A DNA stretch of 64,000 nt from Bombardia bombarda (lineage: Eukaryota; Ascomycota; Sordariomycetes; Sordariales; Lasiosphaeriaceae): NCBI GenBank assembly GCA_030512295.1, contig JAULSR010000001.1, positions 3,557,001-3,621,000 of the forward strand. The letters run 5' to 3'. The notes beneath the pieces were generated by a model. That model ran no database searches. It had not been told where the DNA came from and worked only from the letters and a program-made list of their open reading frames with translations. A program made the position numbers and the translations under genes. Shown here in pieces: positions 32,612 through 44,387 of this stretch. Each line of letters starts with the position of its first letter. The first letter of the stretch is position 1.

Positions 32612-33914
32612 TTTTGAGATGGAGGTTTGTCCTTGAGTCTTTTTTTAGTAGTCTTGTGGTTTTTGGGGGTTTTGGTTCTTCAGGCGATGATGCAACAGCA
32701 GGGGATCACGAGGCGGGGGTGGTGGGCAGTCGGAGTTGCGCGTCTTGCACTGCCGTCCATGTTTTTCACAAAATGAATCTGCGAGAGCGAATTTAGGCAG
32801 GCAACGGTTCGAGATTGGAGATTTCGACGACGTTGCGGTGAGATTGAGTTTGGTAGTGAGAGTTGCGATGTGAGAGTATTGCGCTGTTCATGCAGTCTTT
32901 CTGGGGCTCTCTCTCTTAGTGGAGGATTGGTCCTGGCAAACCTTGAGGGATGGTAAAAAAGCGTTGGCCTACAAACCTGGAAGTACAGTGCGGTATCCGT
33001 GAACTCTATTTGTGGTTGTGGCACACGGAGTTTAACACGCACACTGTGCGATCCAGTCAAGGTTGCCCGAGGTCACGTGGGGCTACTAAATGCTATTTCA
33101 AGCAGTACAAAGTACTTGTTAACGCAAAGTTTCTCAGAGTCTCAAGGATTGTTCCAGTTCCTCTTCATAAACTTTTGACAAGCTAAACAGCCACACGTCT
33201 TATCTAAAAACACCATGGAACCCAAGTTGACCCCCCTCCTGCAATTGACTGAAATACCAGGGCGAATGATCCAGCGCAGGGGGAAGAGTACCCGGGGAGG
33301 CGGTATTGCTCTTCCTTGGGGTGCACGGGCCCCTGTCTTGTGCTAGGGACGTGGGGTCTCACGTGGACTACATACGTGGACTAGACAGGGGAAAGCTGAG
33401 CTAGACTGGGCGGAACGGGGAACGGGCGCACACACTGTGCAGACCGATGGGTTGGTACGCGCCCCGTCAATGCAGGCATGCAGGCGATGCAGGTGCAACA
33501 CCCAGCGAGCCAGCATCTGCGTCGCCAGCAAACGAAGACCTGCCGCCGCCGCCGCCCGCCCACCGCTTCCAGGTTGTAGGTCGCTGTCGCCCGTCGCTAG
33601 TCGTCTTTGCGCCGTCCGTCGCACGTAACCTTTCAGGGCACAACTCGTTTTCATTTCAAACACTAGTTTACCAAGACCATTCATTTTCTATCGTGACACA
33701 GCATTCCGCGGGCCAATGTGTCGAAATGCCGCTTCAGTCTGACGTGTCTGTTGTTCCTTGAGCTGCTGCTGCTGTTCTCCTTGCTTGCTGCTTGCTGCTT
33801 GCTGCTTGCTGCTTGCACCTTGCACTTTGCACATTACAGTTTGCGCGCGCCTCGTTCCATACAAACCTCAATTTCAACTCTTAGCCAGTTCAAGAAACAA
33901 AAAGATGCTTCATC
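32612..33914. other. Divergent intergenic region
   Basis: 1.3 kb between divergent genes. Near 33779-33817 there is a tandem TTGCTGC heptamer repeat (about five copies), 100 bases before the next ATG. No gene seen. Confidence 0.4.
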
Positions 33915-35770
33915 ATGAGTGACGCCCAGAACCCCCCGAGAACATCAACCCAGCGCCCTGTTGCTGCTGAGGCTCAGGCACAGGCGCGGGCTCGGGCCCA
34001 AAGCAATGGTGTCGGAAACGCCCACGACAACAACAATGATAATGGCGGCAGTCGCAGTAGCAGTGTGACGACTGCGAGTGGTAACGACCATGGCAACGGC
34101 GGTGCTGCTGGCTACAAGAGCCCCTATCAGCCCGTCTCCCAGCCCCAATTCCACTCACAGCTGCCTCCCCACCTACGGATGCAGACTCAGGCCCAGCATC
34201 CCCAGGCCCAGCATCCCCAGGCCCAGCATCCCCAGGCCCAGCATCCCCAAGCACAGGCACAGAGCCAGAGTCCGACCCAGAGTCAGAGTCAGAGCCAGAG
34301 CCAAACCTCAACCCATGCCCAAGCCCAGTTCAGGGCCATCCACGCCCGGAACCAGCGCCTCCAACAGACAACCTACATGCCAGGCACCTTCCGTCCGCTG
34401 GCCTCGCGCCCGCCGCCCGTCATGGTTCCGCCGCCGCCCCAGACCGGACAGATAGCCAAGCGGCAGGCCGAGCCGGAGAACCACCAGCACCAACATCACC
34501 AAGCCCCTCCTCCAGATCCCGCCCCGGCCGCCAAGAGGCAGAGGACGACACAGCAGGACGCCCGCCATCCACCCTCCGTCCCTGGGCCCTACGTCCCCGG
34601 CGCCCCCTACGTGCCCCGGGACATGAGCAAGCTGCCCGACCTCCCGCATCACTTTGTCCAGCAGCCCGACATGAGCAAGCTGCCCGAGCTGCCGCCGCAC
34701 TTTATCCTGCAGCCCGACATCTGTAAGCCCGACAGCAGCAGCAGCAGCACCAGCACCAGCAACCAGCCAGGCAAGTTCAGCTACGACATGAAGATAATCA
34801 CGCTCACGAGCATCGTGCACCTCGAGACCTGGACGCAGCAGGTCGAGGCCATGGCGCGCGCCTGCGGCTGCTTCCGCGAGCTCACGACCCGCTTCGGCAA
34901 CTTCCCGCGCCCGGGCACGGTCGAGGCCTTCATCTGCCAGACGCGCTTCATGGCCAGCTGGCGCATCCTGGCCGAGTCCATCTCGGGCCACGTGTGGGCC
35001 TACATGCGCGTGCTCGGCTTCAGCCTGATCCCCGTCTTCAAGGGCGCCGACGGCGTGCTGTGGCAGCCCGCGCCCGTCGACGTGTTTTACTACGCGCGCG
35101 AGGCGGGCGCGCGGCTGCTGATGCCCGGCAGCAGAGAGCAGAGCCGGCTGGAGGTGCGCAGGATGGTGGAGGAGCTGCGGACCGGCAGGCCGGACGACTA
35201 TCCGAGCGAGCGGCACCACAAGAAGGGGCATAAGTGGCTGAAGTCGATATTGGATAATCTGATCAGGAATGGGGACGGGGCGGTGTGCGAGGCGCTGTAT
35301 GATGTGAAGCCGGACTGGGCGCCGGCGCAGTGGCGCCGGCCGCCTGTTGCGGTTCTGGGCAGGGAGGGGGGGTGGAGGTGGAGGAGCGGCCGTGGGAGGG
35401 GCTGCCGGGGAATCCGCTGCCGGGGAGAAGTAATAGGCGCGAGACGGTGTCGAAGTCGGGTACGGTTAAGCGGGGCATGATTAAGAAGAATGCGGAGGCG
35501 AGGAGGAGGGCGGCCGAGGAGGCGCAGCAGCCGGAGCAGTTGCATCGGCAGCAGTTTCAGCAGATGCAGCAGAGTTCGGAGGAGGCTACGCCGCAGGAGG
35601 GAGAACGGTCGCAGTCGGGGATGTCGGTGGACATGGCGGATGGCGATGGGGATGAAGGCGATGAGGAGGAGGAGGAAGGTGATGATGATATAGAGGGGGG
35701 TAGGTTGCAGGACGGCGATAGCGATAGTGATAGCGATGATGACGATAGCGAGGGTGATTCAGCTGCATAA
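33915..35770 (+). CDS. Hypothetical repeat-rich protein (one frameshift)
   Basis: About 618 residues, no recognised family. The N-terminal third is Gln/Ala/Pro/His-rich with four tandem copies of a five-residue unit (AQHPQ; 15-nt DNA repeat at about 34190-34250) and an SQSQ/TQSQ run. Two adjacent 16-residue repeats then occur (MSKLPDLPHHFVQQPD and MSKLPELPPHFILQPD). The only globular part is about residues 290-475, beginning near MKIITLTSIVHLETWTQQVE, with many aromatic and Cys residues, and ending WAPAQWRRPPVAVLG. The C-terminus is basic/Gln-rich, then strongly acidic (GDEGDEEEEEGDDD). The first frame stops at 35480. One extra G in the run of seven at 35366-35372 joins it to the acidic tail ending at 35770. 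It looks nuclear, perhaps a chromatin or transcription factor. Confidence 0.65.
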
Positions 35771-37471
35771 GGCTGCTGTTATCTGCCCCCGTTGAATCTC
35801 AGTTGTGTGGGTGTTTGGCTGTCTGCTAGTCTGTGGGACATTTTTCTGGGCTCTTGTGTTTCTGTTTTGAGGTGTTTTCTTCGTTCTGGTCTTTCTTGCT
35901 GTTTATTAAATACGTCGGAATGGAAGGCAGACAGGTAGGTGGGCAGGCAGGCAGGCGCGATTGTTTGATCTTGGGGTCACAGGCTGGAAGAAATAAAATA
36001 CCACACCACAAATGCATACCGTAGTAGTTATTCCTAGTTAGCCAGCGCACGACGGGCATGGAAATCTTTTAGAGTTTTCTTCTTTTTGTATTCCTGTTAG
36101 GATGAAGTTCTACTGCGAATGGTCTTGATAGGCACCTACTCGCTCTAGTAAAGGACATTGGTGATTTGGTGCGGGAAAGGGGACATGAAGAGGTGAATAA
36201 ATGATAATACTGCCGCTGGGGGGGTGCGAAGCCATGTTGGTGTCCAGAGGAAAAGCGAGGAAGGGGCAGGTGTATTAGCGTAAGGTATCAACTTTGGTGG
36301 GATTTTGGTGGGATTTATAGCTTTCGGGGGACAGGGAGGTATATTGGTTTGGCGGTCTGATACTAGTAGTTTTTGTATCCTATTAAGCAAGGCGAACGAG
36401 GAGGAAGAAGAACAAACAGTTGGTTTTCTTAGCGAACGTTTCAATATCTGAAACCCATCCTTTCGATTCCACTTGGTAACGCTTTCATCCATTTTTTGTG
36501 TTTTTCTTGATCAACTTGTTTGTGTCTACAATGTTGAAACAACAAGTAAGGTAATTATATCCTTCAATGATTGTACATCGGGGGCGACAGACAAATGGAG
36601 CTGGCAAGTAGACAAGGAAGGGCACCTGACGGCAATGACCTCTTAGCCCCTCATATATACGCAACCTTGCTTTGCTTAAACAATGAAAAGGTATATTTCA
36701 TTGGTAAGATAGCATTCATCCACTTATAACTACCCATGTCCATCGGTTAAGTTTCATGGACGGCCCGAAACCAAACCCAAAACAAACCCAACACACAAAA
36801 CTCACCTCACCCGTATATGTATCGAGCATGACACAAAACTTGTATTTGATTAACAGCAATAGCAACTACTGTAGCAATCGTATTTATATCACCACAATCA
36901 TGCAGCAGCAGCAGTCAATGCCAGCAACCAACAACTAGGAAAGGAATCACCATCCCCTCAAGGAACCATAGCATATTCGCCATCCATCTGGTTTTTATAG
37001 TAAAAACACAAAGCGCGTGCTCAGCGCCCCGACAACAAGATATAACAACCACCCCAGAGCAGATGTGATATTGCCCATGTCCCTTCAAGAACGCACGCCG
37101 AAAGGAAAAAAGAGACTTAAAAGAAGTACAAATAACGAGATCATTCAATACCAAACACCAGGCCTGCCATCCATCCATCCGTCCATCCCTTTCCCGTATG
37201 GTAATAAAACAGAGACCCCAACCAATCACTTACGAAAACAAAAGAAAAGAAAAAGAAACCGCAGTAGACAGTATATGGTGCGATAGGGTAGGTCGGCAGG
37301 TAGATGAATGATAGGCAAGGTAGGGTAGGGTAGGGAAAGGGGTATATATATCTTTTTGGGGGAGATGGTGTGCCCCTTTCCTCTTTTTTTTTTTTTTTTT
37401 TTTTTGTTTCCTTCCCGTCTTTTTACCTCATCGGACTGCCGACGTTACCGATTGATGACCACATGCGACCA
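35771..37471. other. Intergenic region
   Basis: 1.7 kb between two 3' ends. It has short simple repeats (AGGTAGGTGGGCAGGCAGGCAG around 35930-35955, a T21 run around 37385-37405, GGTAGGGTAGGG around 37319). No supported gene. Confidence 0.4.
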
Positions 37472-37632
37472 CTAATCGTCATCAACTGGGATGTCCTTCG
37501 CAAGCAACAATAAAGTAAATAAGAGTCAGAGTCAGTTCAAGGGTTGTTCTTACAGAAAGCCAGGCAGGAGACTACCACGAACCTCGTCACTTCTGTCGGC
37601 AGCGACCCCTCCTTCGGCATCTCGGTCGTTGA
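37472..37632 (-). other. Possible alternative 3' exons of the AT-hook gene
   Basis: Minus strand. An exon at 37632-37583 (flanked by GATGCAG and GTTCGT) and one at 37495-37472 (after GCGAAG) can be joined to a GTGAGT donor at 38062, near the end of the AT-hook ORF. Phases agree (1 + 50 bases, then 24 bases to TAG). The product tail would read INDRDAEGGVAADRSDE then DIPVDDD, an acidic end in keeping with the rest. Branch-like CTGAC words precede both acceptors. The first intron would be 430 nt, long for this genome, and one donor is weak. Confidence 0.35.
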
Positions 37633-38054
37633 CTGCATCAAGGAGAAACAGGGAAGTGTCAGCGCGTCGATTCCTTTGTTTTCATCTCAAGGGGAGCTGT
37701 AGCAGGTGGTGGTGGTCGGGGAGCAGGGGAAGGATGTCATGCGAGGGGGTGAGATGGAGGGAGCGTGTCAAGGAGTAACAGGTTTATAGTGATTTTGTTT
37801 GTTGGTTGTGATTTATGGTATGGTATGGTATGGTAGGTAGGTAAGGTAGTGATATGATATGGTACAAAAGTAGGTATTTTCGCATGGCAAGGCATGGTAT
37901 AGAACCGTGACGCTACGTGCGTGGATAAAAAAGTGTAGTAGACCCAGACAAACAAACGAAAACCGGTGCGACAGAAAAAGAAAAAGAAAAAAAAGCAAGA
38001 ATAAATAATAGAACTCGACCGACCAAAAAACGCAACTGCCACATTTCAAGTCAT

Positions 38055-38552
38055 CTACTCACTTGCGTCCTCCTCATCGGCAGACTCGCCGTCCGCACCA
38101 CCGGCGTCGGAGCCCTCCTCGGCCTCGTAGTCCTCCTCCTCAGCGGGCTCCTGGACGGCAGCAGGCTTGCGTCCGCGCTTGGGGCCGCCCTTGGCAGGCG
38201 TTGTGCCCTTCTTAGGGGTAGCCTTCTTGGCCGACTTGGGCGTGGTGGCGGCGGTGGCGTCGTCAGGCTTGCGCGCGGCGGCGCGTCCGCTGCGGGTGCT
38301 GGGCTCGATGGCCGCGAGGGTCGCGTCGGCCTCGGCCTTGGTAGGGCGACCGCGACGGCCGGTGCCGGTGCCGGCGGCCTTGGGCTTGGGCGCCTTCTTC
38401 ACGCCGCTGCCCTTTGGGCGGCCACGGGGGCGGCCCGTGGGCTCGGGCTTGGGCTTGAGCTGGGTGGGATCAATCCTGGGACGACCGCGGCCGCGCTTGG
38501 CGGGCTCCTCTCCTGTCGTCGTCGCGGTGGCGGCGGGCTTGGCAGGCGCCAT
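38055..38552 (-). CDS. AT-hook (HMGA-like) chromatin protein
   Basis: 165 residues, almost entirely Lys/Arg/Pro/Ala/Gly, with four AT-hook cores: KRGRGRPRI, GRPRGRPKGSG, GRRGRPTK and KRGRKP. AT hooks insert into the minor groove of AT-rich DNA, so this is a nuclear architectural protein of the HMGA kind. The C-terminus is acidic (EEEDYEAEEGSDAGG ... SADEEDASE), as in mammalian HMGA proteins. The stop lies just after a GTGAGT that could be a splice donor, so the true C-terminus may differ (see 37472-37632). Single exon as given. The upstream 300 bases have T-rich runs typical of a strong fungal promoter. Confidence 0.85.
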   Translation of the reverse strand: MAPAKPAATATTTGEEPAKRGRGRPRIDPTQLKPKPEPTGRPRGRPKGSGVKKAPKPKAAGTGTGRRGRPTKAEADATLAAIEPSTRSGRAAARKPDDATAATTPKSAKKATPKKGTTPAKGGPKRGRKPAAVQEPAEEEDYEAEEGSDAGGADGESADEEDASE

Positions 38553-40321
38553 TGTTGCTGGCTGCTGGTTGCTGGCTGCTGCGCGCTGATGTGGGATGTG
38601 TGATTTTGTTGTGGTTTTTTTTTATTTGACGCGCGACGCGACTTGTTTCTTGCTTCTCTTTTCTCTTATTTTTTTTTTTTTGCTGTTTGGTATGTCGGTT
38701 GGGAGTGCGGGAGAGAGATGGGAGACGGTGGGGAGTTGGAGCTGCTAAGTAGTTGGGAGGTGGTTAGGGTGACAGGGGGGGTGGGCGGGTGGTGTGGGAG
38801 GAGAGTGGTGAAGAGATGTGGCTAAAAGAAATAAAATAATAAAAAATGGCGGGAAAATTGTCTGAGGGGTAAAATTGCACACGTGATGCGGGTTCCTTGG
38901 CCACGTCTGGGAAGCAGCTCGCTGATGTGCTGATTTGAGAGTGGGAATTTTGAGTGATTTTAATTTTCAATGGAATTTTCGGGGGAGATTTCATCTGGGT
39001 GGTGCTGCCATTGCGACCACAGGGGGCCCTCCTGTTGATTTGGGGCCCGGGAGCGGGCGGTACCACGACCTACGCGCGACGGGTGAAAGAAGAGGCGCGC
39101 CTGATTGCGCCCCGAACCAGTAATCGACTGAAGAATGTCTCAACTGGGCCGAGCAGTGGTGGCTGTGAGTGGCCTATTCTGCCCAAGTTAGCGCGTCTGA
39201 TTGTTCGGCTAAACTCCGTCGCAGGTCTATCCTAACTTTCGTCCAGCCAGCACCAGAATACGAAGTATCACTTGTCAGAATAAACCGAAATAAATAAGCA
39301 AGAAAAGGGGCTACGGAAACCCCTCAACGCTTTGGACTTTCAGATTGCGCGTCGCCTTTTCTTTGCATTGTGATATTATCGATCTCATATTACCACAGAA
39401 AGAAGCCTTTCAACGTGCTGGGCCAAGTTAAGTTCTCAATGGTCGCATCGTCGCAAACAGCATGAAGAACAAGAAGGAAGTTGCGACCGAGGAAAATGGG
39501 GGGTTGTAACCCCGACAGAGCTGCAGGTTCTTGTCTTTCTTTTCGGATCGATTTGGGGTGCTTCTCCGTTCATCAAACACCGCGGTTGGAGCAGCTGCAA
39601 AGCATCTCGCCGGATTTTCTTTCATTTATGTTCCATCCCCGATTGCGACCACTTGTTAGTCAAAAGACACGACATGATGTTGCGCATCGTCCTTGCTGCC
39701 CGCCAAATTCTTGAACAAAAGCGCACAGCTTGAGGTGGTGACCGAGACAGCCATCAATGAGTGCCAGTGCCAAGGAAGATATCCACTCACGACGTTGGTC
39801 GGTGTTATGCTATTGGCCACCTCCTTCAAAGAAGGTTCACAGGCGACCGTTGCTGGGTGCGGATACACTACAGTCGGTGATCGGTGCAGCAATTGAGTTC
39901 AGGCTTTTGCTGGTTCCTGTTGAATTCATGGTAGCCACTTGGTCTCTGTAGGTGAGTATCATATGCCGATTATTGCCCCGTGACACCCTTCTTATGTTGT
40001 ATTGGGGTTTGGACATGAGGGGAATCAAGCGATTTCTATGGAATGATATGCAGTGTATTGGATGGGCCGTGACCTGAGATATACGACAACTGCAAGACAA
40101 GCGAGAGAGCTCGAGGTCATCTGGGTATTTACTCAGTCAGTGTGTATCAGGTGAACATGGCCCCATTTGATCGTCTCTGGAAGCACCTCATCATCTCCAT
40201 CACCACATCTCAGACTTCATCTCTATCGACTTCAGAACATCAGATAACATCCCACTCCTCACGAATCTCACAAGAAACACTCCACCCCTCACAAGAGAAA
40301 TACCTAACAAAAACCGTCAAG
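38553..40321. other. Divergent intergenic region
   Basis: 1.77 kb between the divergent AT-hook and GH43 genes. It ends with a leader rich in CATCTCCATCACC-type sequence before the GH43 ATG. No supported gene. Confidence 0.4.
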
Positions 40322-42011
40322 ATGAAAATGGCCGTCGTCCCCCAAGTCGTCATGGCCCTCTCGCCACTCACCACCGCCCTCTCACTCACCCCCCCAAATG
40401 CAAACACAAACACGAAAACCCCACCCCCCTTCATCCCCGACTACACCACCTCGGAAGCCGGCAACCCCTTCACCGCCGGCTGGTACGCCGACCCCGACTG
40501 CGCCTTCTACAACGACACCAACCTCTACTGGGTCTACCCGACCACCTCGGCCCCCTACGACGACCAGACCTACCTCGACGCCTTCTCCTCCCCGGACCTC
40601 GTCCGCTGGACAAAGCACCACCGCATCATCGCCACGGCCGACATCCCCTGGGCCGTCCGCGCCCTCTGGGCCCCGCCCCCATCTTCCGCGCGGGCAAGTA
40701 CTACCTCTACTTCGCCGCCAACGACATCCAAGAGTCGGACGACCCGGCCACCTTTCTCGGCGGCATCGGCGTCGCCGTTTCGGTCACAGACCGCCCAGAG
40801 GGCCCTTACATCGACGCCGTTGGCGCCCCGCTGATTGGGGAGTACCACAACGGCGCGCAGCCCATCGACCAGGCTGTGTTTGTCGATGATGACGGGAAGG
40901 CGTATATCTACTACGGCGGGCACGGGCATCTGAACGTCGCGAGGTTGAACGACGACATGGTCAGTATTGGCCCGCTGGACGGCTCGTCCCCGGGTGATGG
41001 GCAGATCCAGGAAAAGTACATGGAGATCACCCCTCGTGGATACGTCGAGGGCCCGCTGCTGTTCAGGCGCCGCGGCGTGTACTATCTGATGTGGTCGCAG
41101 GGCGGCTGGGGCGGGCCGGACTACGCGGTGAGCTATGCCATGTCGTCGTCGGGCACGCCGCTGGGCCCGTTTGATAAGGGGACGAGGAAGATACTGGAGC
41201 AGGACGCGGCGGTCGCGACGGGGAGTGGGCATAATGGGGTTATTAATGTTCCCGGGACGGATATTTGGTATATTGTGTACCATCGCCGGCCGCTGGGGGA
41301 GACGGACCAGAATCATCGGGTGTTGGCGTATGATCGGCTGTACTTTGATGATGGGGATGGGGGGAGTATCTTGCCGGTGAGGATGTTGGTAAGGGATAAT
41401 TTTGAGGATGGGGAGATGTTTGGGTGGGGGGTTTATGGCGGTGGGGGGTGGGTGTTTGGGGTTGAGGGGGGAGGTTGGTTGGGGAGGCGAAAGGGGGAGG
41501 GGATGGGGAAGGAGGAGGGGGGATGGCGTTGCTGGATACGAATTTTGGGGATTTGGTTTTTGAGGCGGATGTTGCTGTTTCTTCTTCCCGCATTATAGAG
41601 GAGGAGGGGGAGGGATATGGTGGCGATAGCGATGCGGGATTGGTATTCCGCGTGACGGGCGACCCGATGGTAGGGGGGATGTATAATGGCTACTATGCCG
41701 GTATCAGTACTAACGGGACGGTGATTCTCGGCAAGGCGGATGCCGGCGGTGGGTGGACGCAGCTGGGGTCGGCACCGCTGCGTGGTAGTGCCGGTGACGG
41801 TGCAGGTGGCGATGACGACGACCCAGAGAAGCGCGACCACCACATGCGGGTGAGGGCCGTGGGAAGCAGCATAAGCGTGTTTGTGGACGACATGAATGCG
41901 CCCAAGATTGTTGCGACGGACGACACGTGGGTGAGTGGGAAGGACGGCGTTCGCGTGTCGGCTCCTGGGGCGATGGCGTCGTTTGATAATGTCTCGGTTT
42001 CGAGGCCGTGA
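40322..42011 (+). CDS. Secreted GH43 glycosidase with a C-terminal lectin-like domain (two frameshifts)
   Basis: Glycoside hydrolase of family 43 (beta-xylosidase / alpha-arabinofuranosidase group), acting on plant cell-wall arabinose or xylose polymers. A signal peptide (MKMAVVPQVVMALSPLTTAL) leads to the five-bladed propeller. The base Asp is in WYADPD (D57), the pKa-modulating Asp in IDQAVFVDDDG (about 183) and the acid Glu in YVEGPLLF (about 242). From about residue 350 a concanavalin-like domain follows (ALLDTNFGDLVFEADV ... ASFDNVSVSRP). Two breaks interrupt the frame. One is at the five-C run 40676-40680, between ALWAP and IFRAGKYYLYF. The other is near the six-G run 41466-41471, between VYGGGGWVFG and ALLDTNFGD. 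Each needs one extra base; then 563 residues read through. Nothing else is decayed, so an intact gene with sequence errors is the better reading. Confidence 0.88.
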
Positions 42012-42904
42012 GGGGAAAGGGGTGTGTGGTTGGAGATTCAGTCAGGTTGCTTTTTTGGGTTAACTCAAGACATTTGGTTGGTCAGGTGAGGGATGACATG
42101 TCTGTTTATTTTAACAGGGATATAATGGCAATAATAATGATGACAGCACCGCGTGGCCGAGGAGCTGGGCAGTCAGGATAAGTCTGAATTCTTTGTTTGG
42201 AAGCTCCAGCTCGTTTACTACAGGCAGCGAGTGGGTGATAACAAATCCAAGAGGTATCCTGTCGTATAAGCATTTAGCTGTAGTTGAGCCTGAAAGGACA
42301 ACTTAAAACCTCGTAAAGAAGTGACACACAGACATGATGATTTGCAGCTCCTTGAAGCTTTAGAATCAGAAGTGTGATAGGAGAAAGGGGGCGTAAACAA
42401 AACTTTCAGGGGTAGCATAGCGAGACAAAACCCCAGCTCAGTTTTTTAACATCACTAGCCCAGCACAACAGCCCATTCGCAGCTGCGCAACAAGCATAGA
42501 ACATTCTGTGTTCGTTTAGATCTCATGTAGGTGGCAAAGTTTTATAATAGCGCGCAATTTGCTAGTGATATAATACAAATGTCCTCAGTTCTTTCGCTTT
42601 CATAACTTCCCTTCAAGCTTTTTGGGATAAAAATGGGTTAAAAATTTTCTCCTTGGTCCTTTTTGTGATCCGCGCAATGTTGTGCAGATATCCTTCCCCT
42701 CCTCTCCAACTCAACAAGCCATCGTACAAAACAAGAATCGACAAGAATCCTTTCTATTCTTGTTGTTTTATATATTACATCGGCGAGCTCTCTTTCATCT
42801 CTTTCTCTTTATCTCCCTCCATCTTCTTGGTGTTCATGACCACGGCCTTGACCGTCACGCGGGCCAATGGATCAAATCGTGAGTGAAACTTGTATTTCAT
42901 TAAT
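42012..42904. other. Convergent 3' region
   Basis: About 890 bases between the facing GH43 and irc22 genes; AT-rich at 42520-42640. No supported gene. Confidence 0.4.
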
Positions 42905-43853
42905 TTATTGCCTGGACTTGGTGCTGGCGCCGCTCTTGACGCGCTTGGCGACGGGGCGGTTGATGTGGTGGTTGGGGATCCACTGCTCGTCGTAGTCCTT
43001 GTCGGCACCAGTAGTGGCAGCGCCAGTCGAGTCGTTGCCAGACAGGGGCTCGGGGACGACCTCGACCTTGCGCACCTTCTTGGCAGGCTTGGTGGTGCGG
43101 CGCGCGGCCTGGGGGAACAGGGCCTCGATCCAGGTCTTGTAGACAAAGTAGAGAGTGGCGCCGAAGACACCGGTCAGGAACAGGTAGAGGAAGATGCTGG
43201 GGATGGAGTGTTAGTTTTCCATGTGTCGCGTGCCAAGAATTGAACAGAGAGGAGCTTACATCTGGGGATCCAGGATGCTGGTGGGGGGCTCAACAATGCT
43301 GGCAGGGCCGCTGTGGACCTGGACCTGGAATACCTGGCCAGCCTCGGTGGTGATGAAGGCGACGAGCTCGACGATGACGTCCTGGGGGTTCATGTCCTGG
43401 ACAAAGTTGAAGGGCAGGGTGTGCTTGGCGCCGGCGGGGATCGAGACATCGTATTTGATGGCGGTCAGGTTGCGCAGGACGGCGGCGCTCTCCGGCGCAT
43501 CCTCGGGCAGGGGCTGGGTGGTCTTGAGGGCACCGCCGACAAACGAGACGTCGATCGGGGCGTCCTCATGGTTGGTGATGTCGATCAGGGCCTTGCTGAT
43601 GCGCCCGTTGACGAGCTTGACGCCAAAGATGTCGGCATCGGGGAAGGTGGTCTCGATGTCGGCCTTGAGCTCGGCGTGTTGGACGGGGACGGAGGTACCT
43701 GGGGCGCCGGCCTGTTTTGTTTGGCAAAAGGAGCTACGTCAGCGTCGTTTTGAACCGGAACTGAGGGTAAATAGCACGTACATCTTCTTGAGCAAAGACG
43801 GCAGCGACGCGGAGGGCGAGCAGCGCGAGGGCGGAAAACTTGAGGTTCATCAT
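42905..43853 (-). CDS. irc22: Irc22 / TRAP-alpha homologue (ER translocon-associated protein)
   Basis: Fungal counterpart of the signal-sequence-receptor alpha subunit. Three exons: 43853-43782, 43711-43260 and 43196-42905 (introns 70 and 63 nt), 271 residues. It has a cleavable signal peptide ([17 protein letters not shown]) and a lumenal beta-sandwich domain ([40 protein letters not shown]). One TM helix follows at about 175-197 ([20 protein letters not shown]), then a basic cytosolic tail ([15 protein letters not shown]). The type I topology and order match the family. The name comes from yeast Irc22, whose own function is poorly defined; a role beside the Sec61 channel is inferred from the animal protein. 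The first of two tandem ATG codons was used; either would work. Confidence 0.92.
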
Positions 43854-44387
43854 GGTGCCGGTCGATATGATGGGAGGGGGCAATAACTCTATCAAGAAAT
43901 AAGGGGGTTGAAAGAAGGAACAATTGGAGTGACGGCGACGGCGCGCGCAGAAAGTGGTGTGTGCGGACTGCGGAGGTGCTAATGGGTCCATGCGTGTGCA
44001 ATCTGGCCTCCCCAGTGAACCAGTAGCAGTTACCCCAAATATGCACATACCGAGCTTAATGGCAAGGGTTTATTGACTGGGGTGCTCCCAGATTTCAATT
44101 GATTCCATGCACCTTCCCATTCTCAGCCTCACAGACACTGTTGGATAAATTGACCTTGACCACCAGCTCTAAATTGGTTTCGGACAAAAACCCGCTCGTT
44201 ACCAGTGCCTTAGAACGGTTCAACGTCGCTTGCTTAACCGTACGATTGACTTTTTGGCGACTGATTTAACGCCCACACGGCCTGGTCCTGGAGCTGTCGG
44301 TGAAGCTTTGGACCCCACTCTCGCCCCCAGCCAGCTTGTCAGTCGTCACTCCCGTCGCCTCTGGTGGAATCACCACCAATCGACAAG
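43854..44387. other. Short intergenic region
   Basis: About 530 bases between two minus-strand genes: the irc22 promoter and the 3' UTR of the hydrolase. No other feature seen. Confidence 0.5.

Noticed and set aside
39207..39212. GGCTAA, an XlnR-type site, upstream of the GH43 gene
   Set aside because: It is 1.1 kb from the ATG, and a six-base word is expected by chance every few kilobases.
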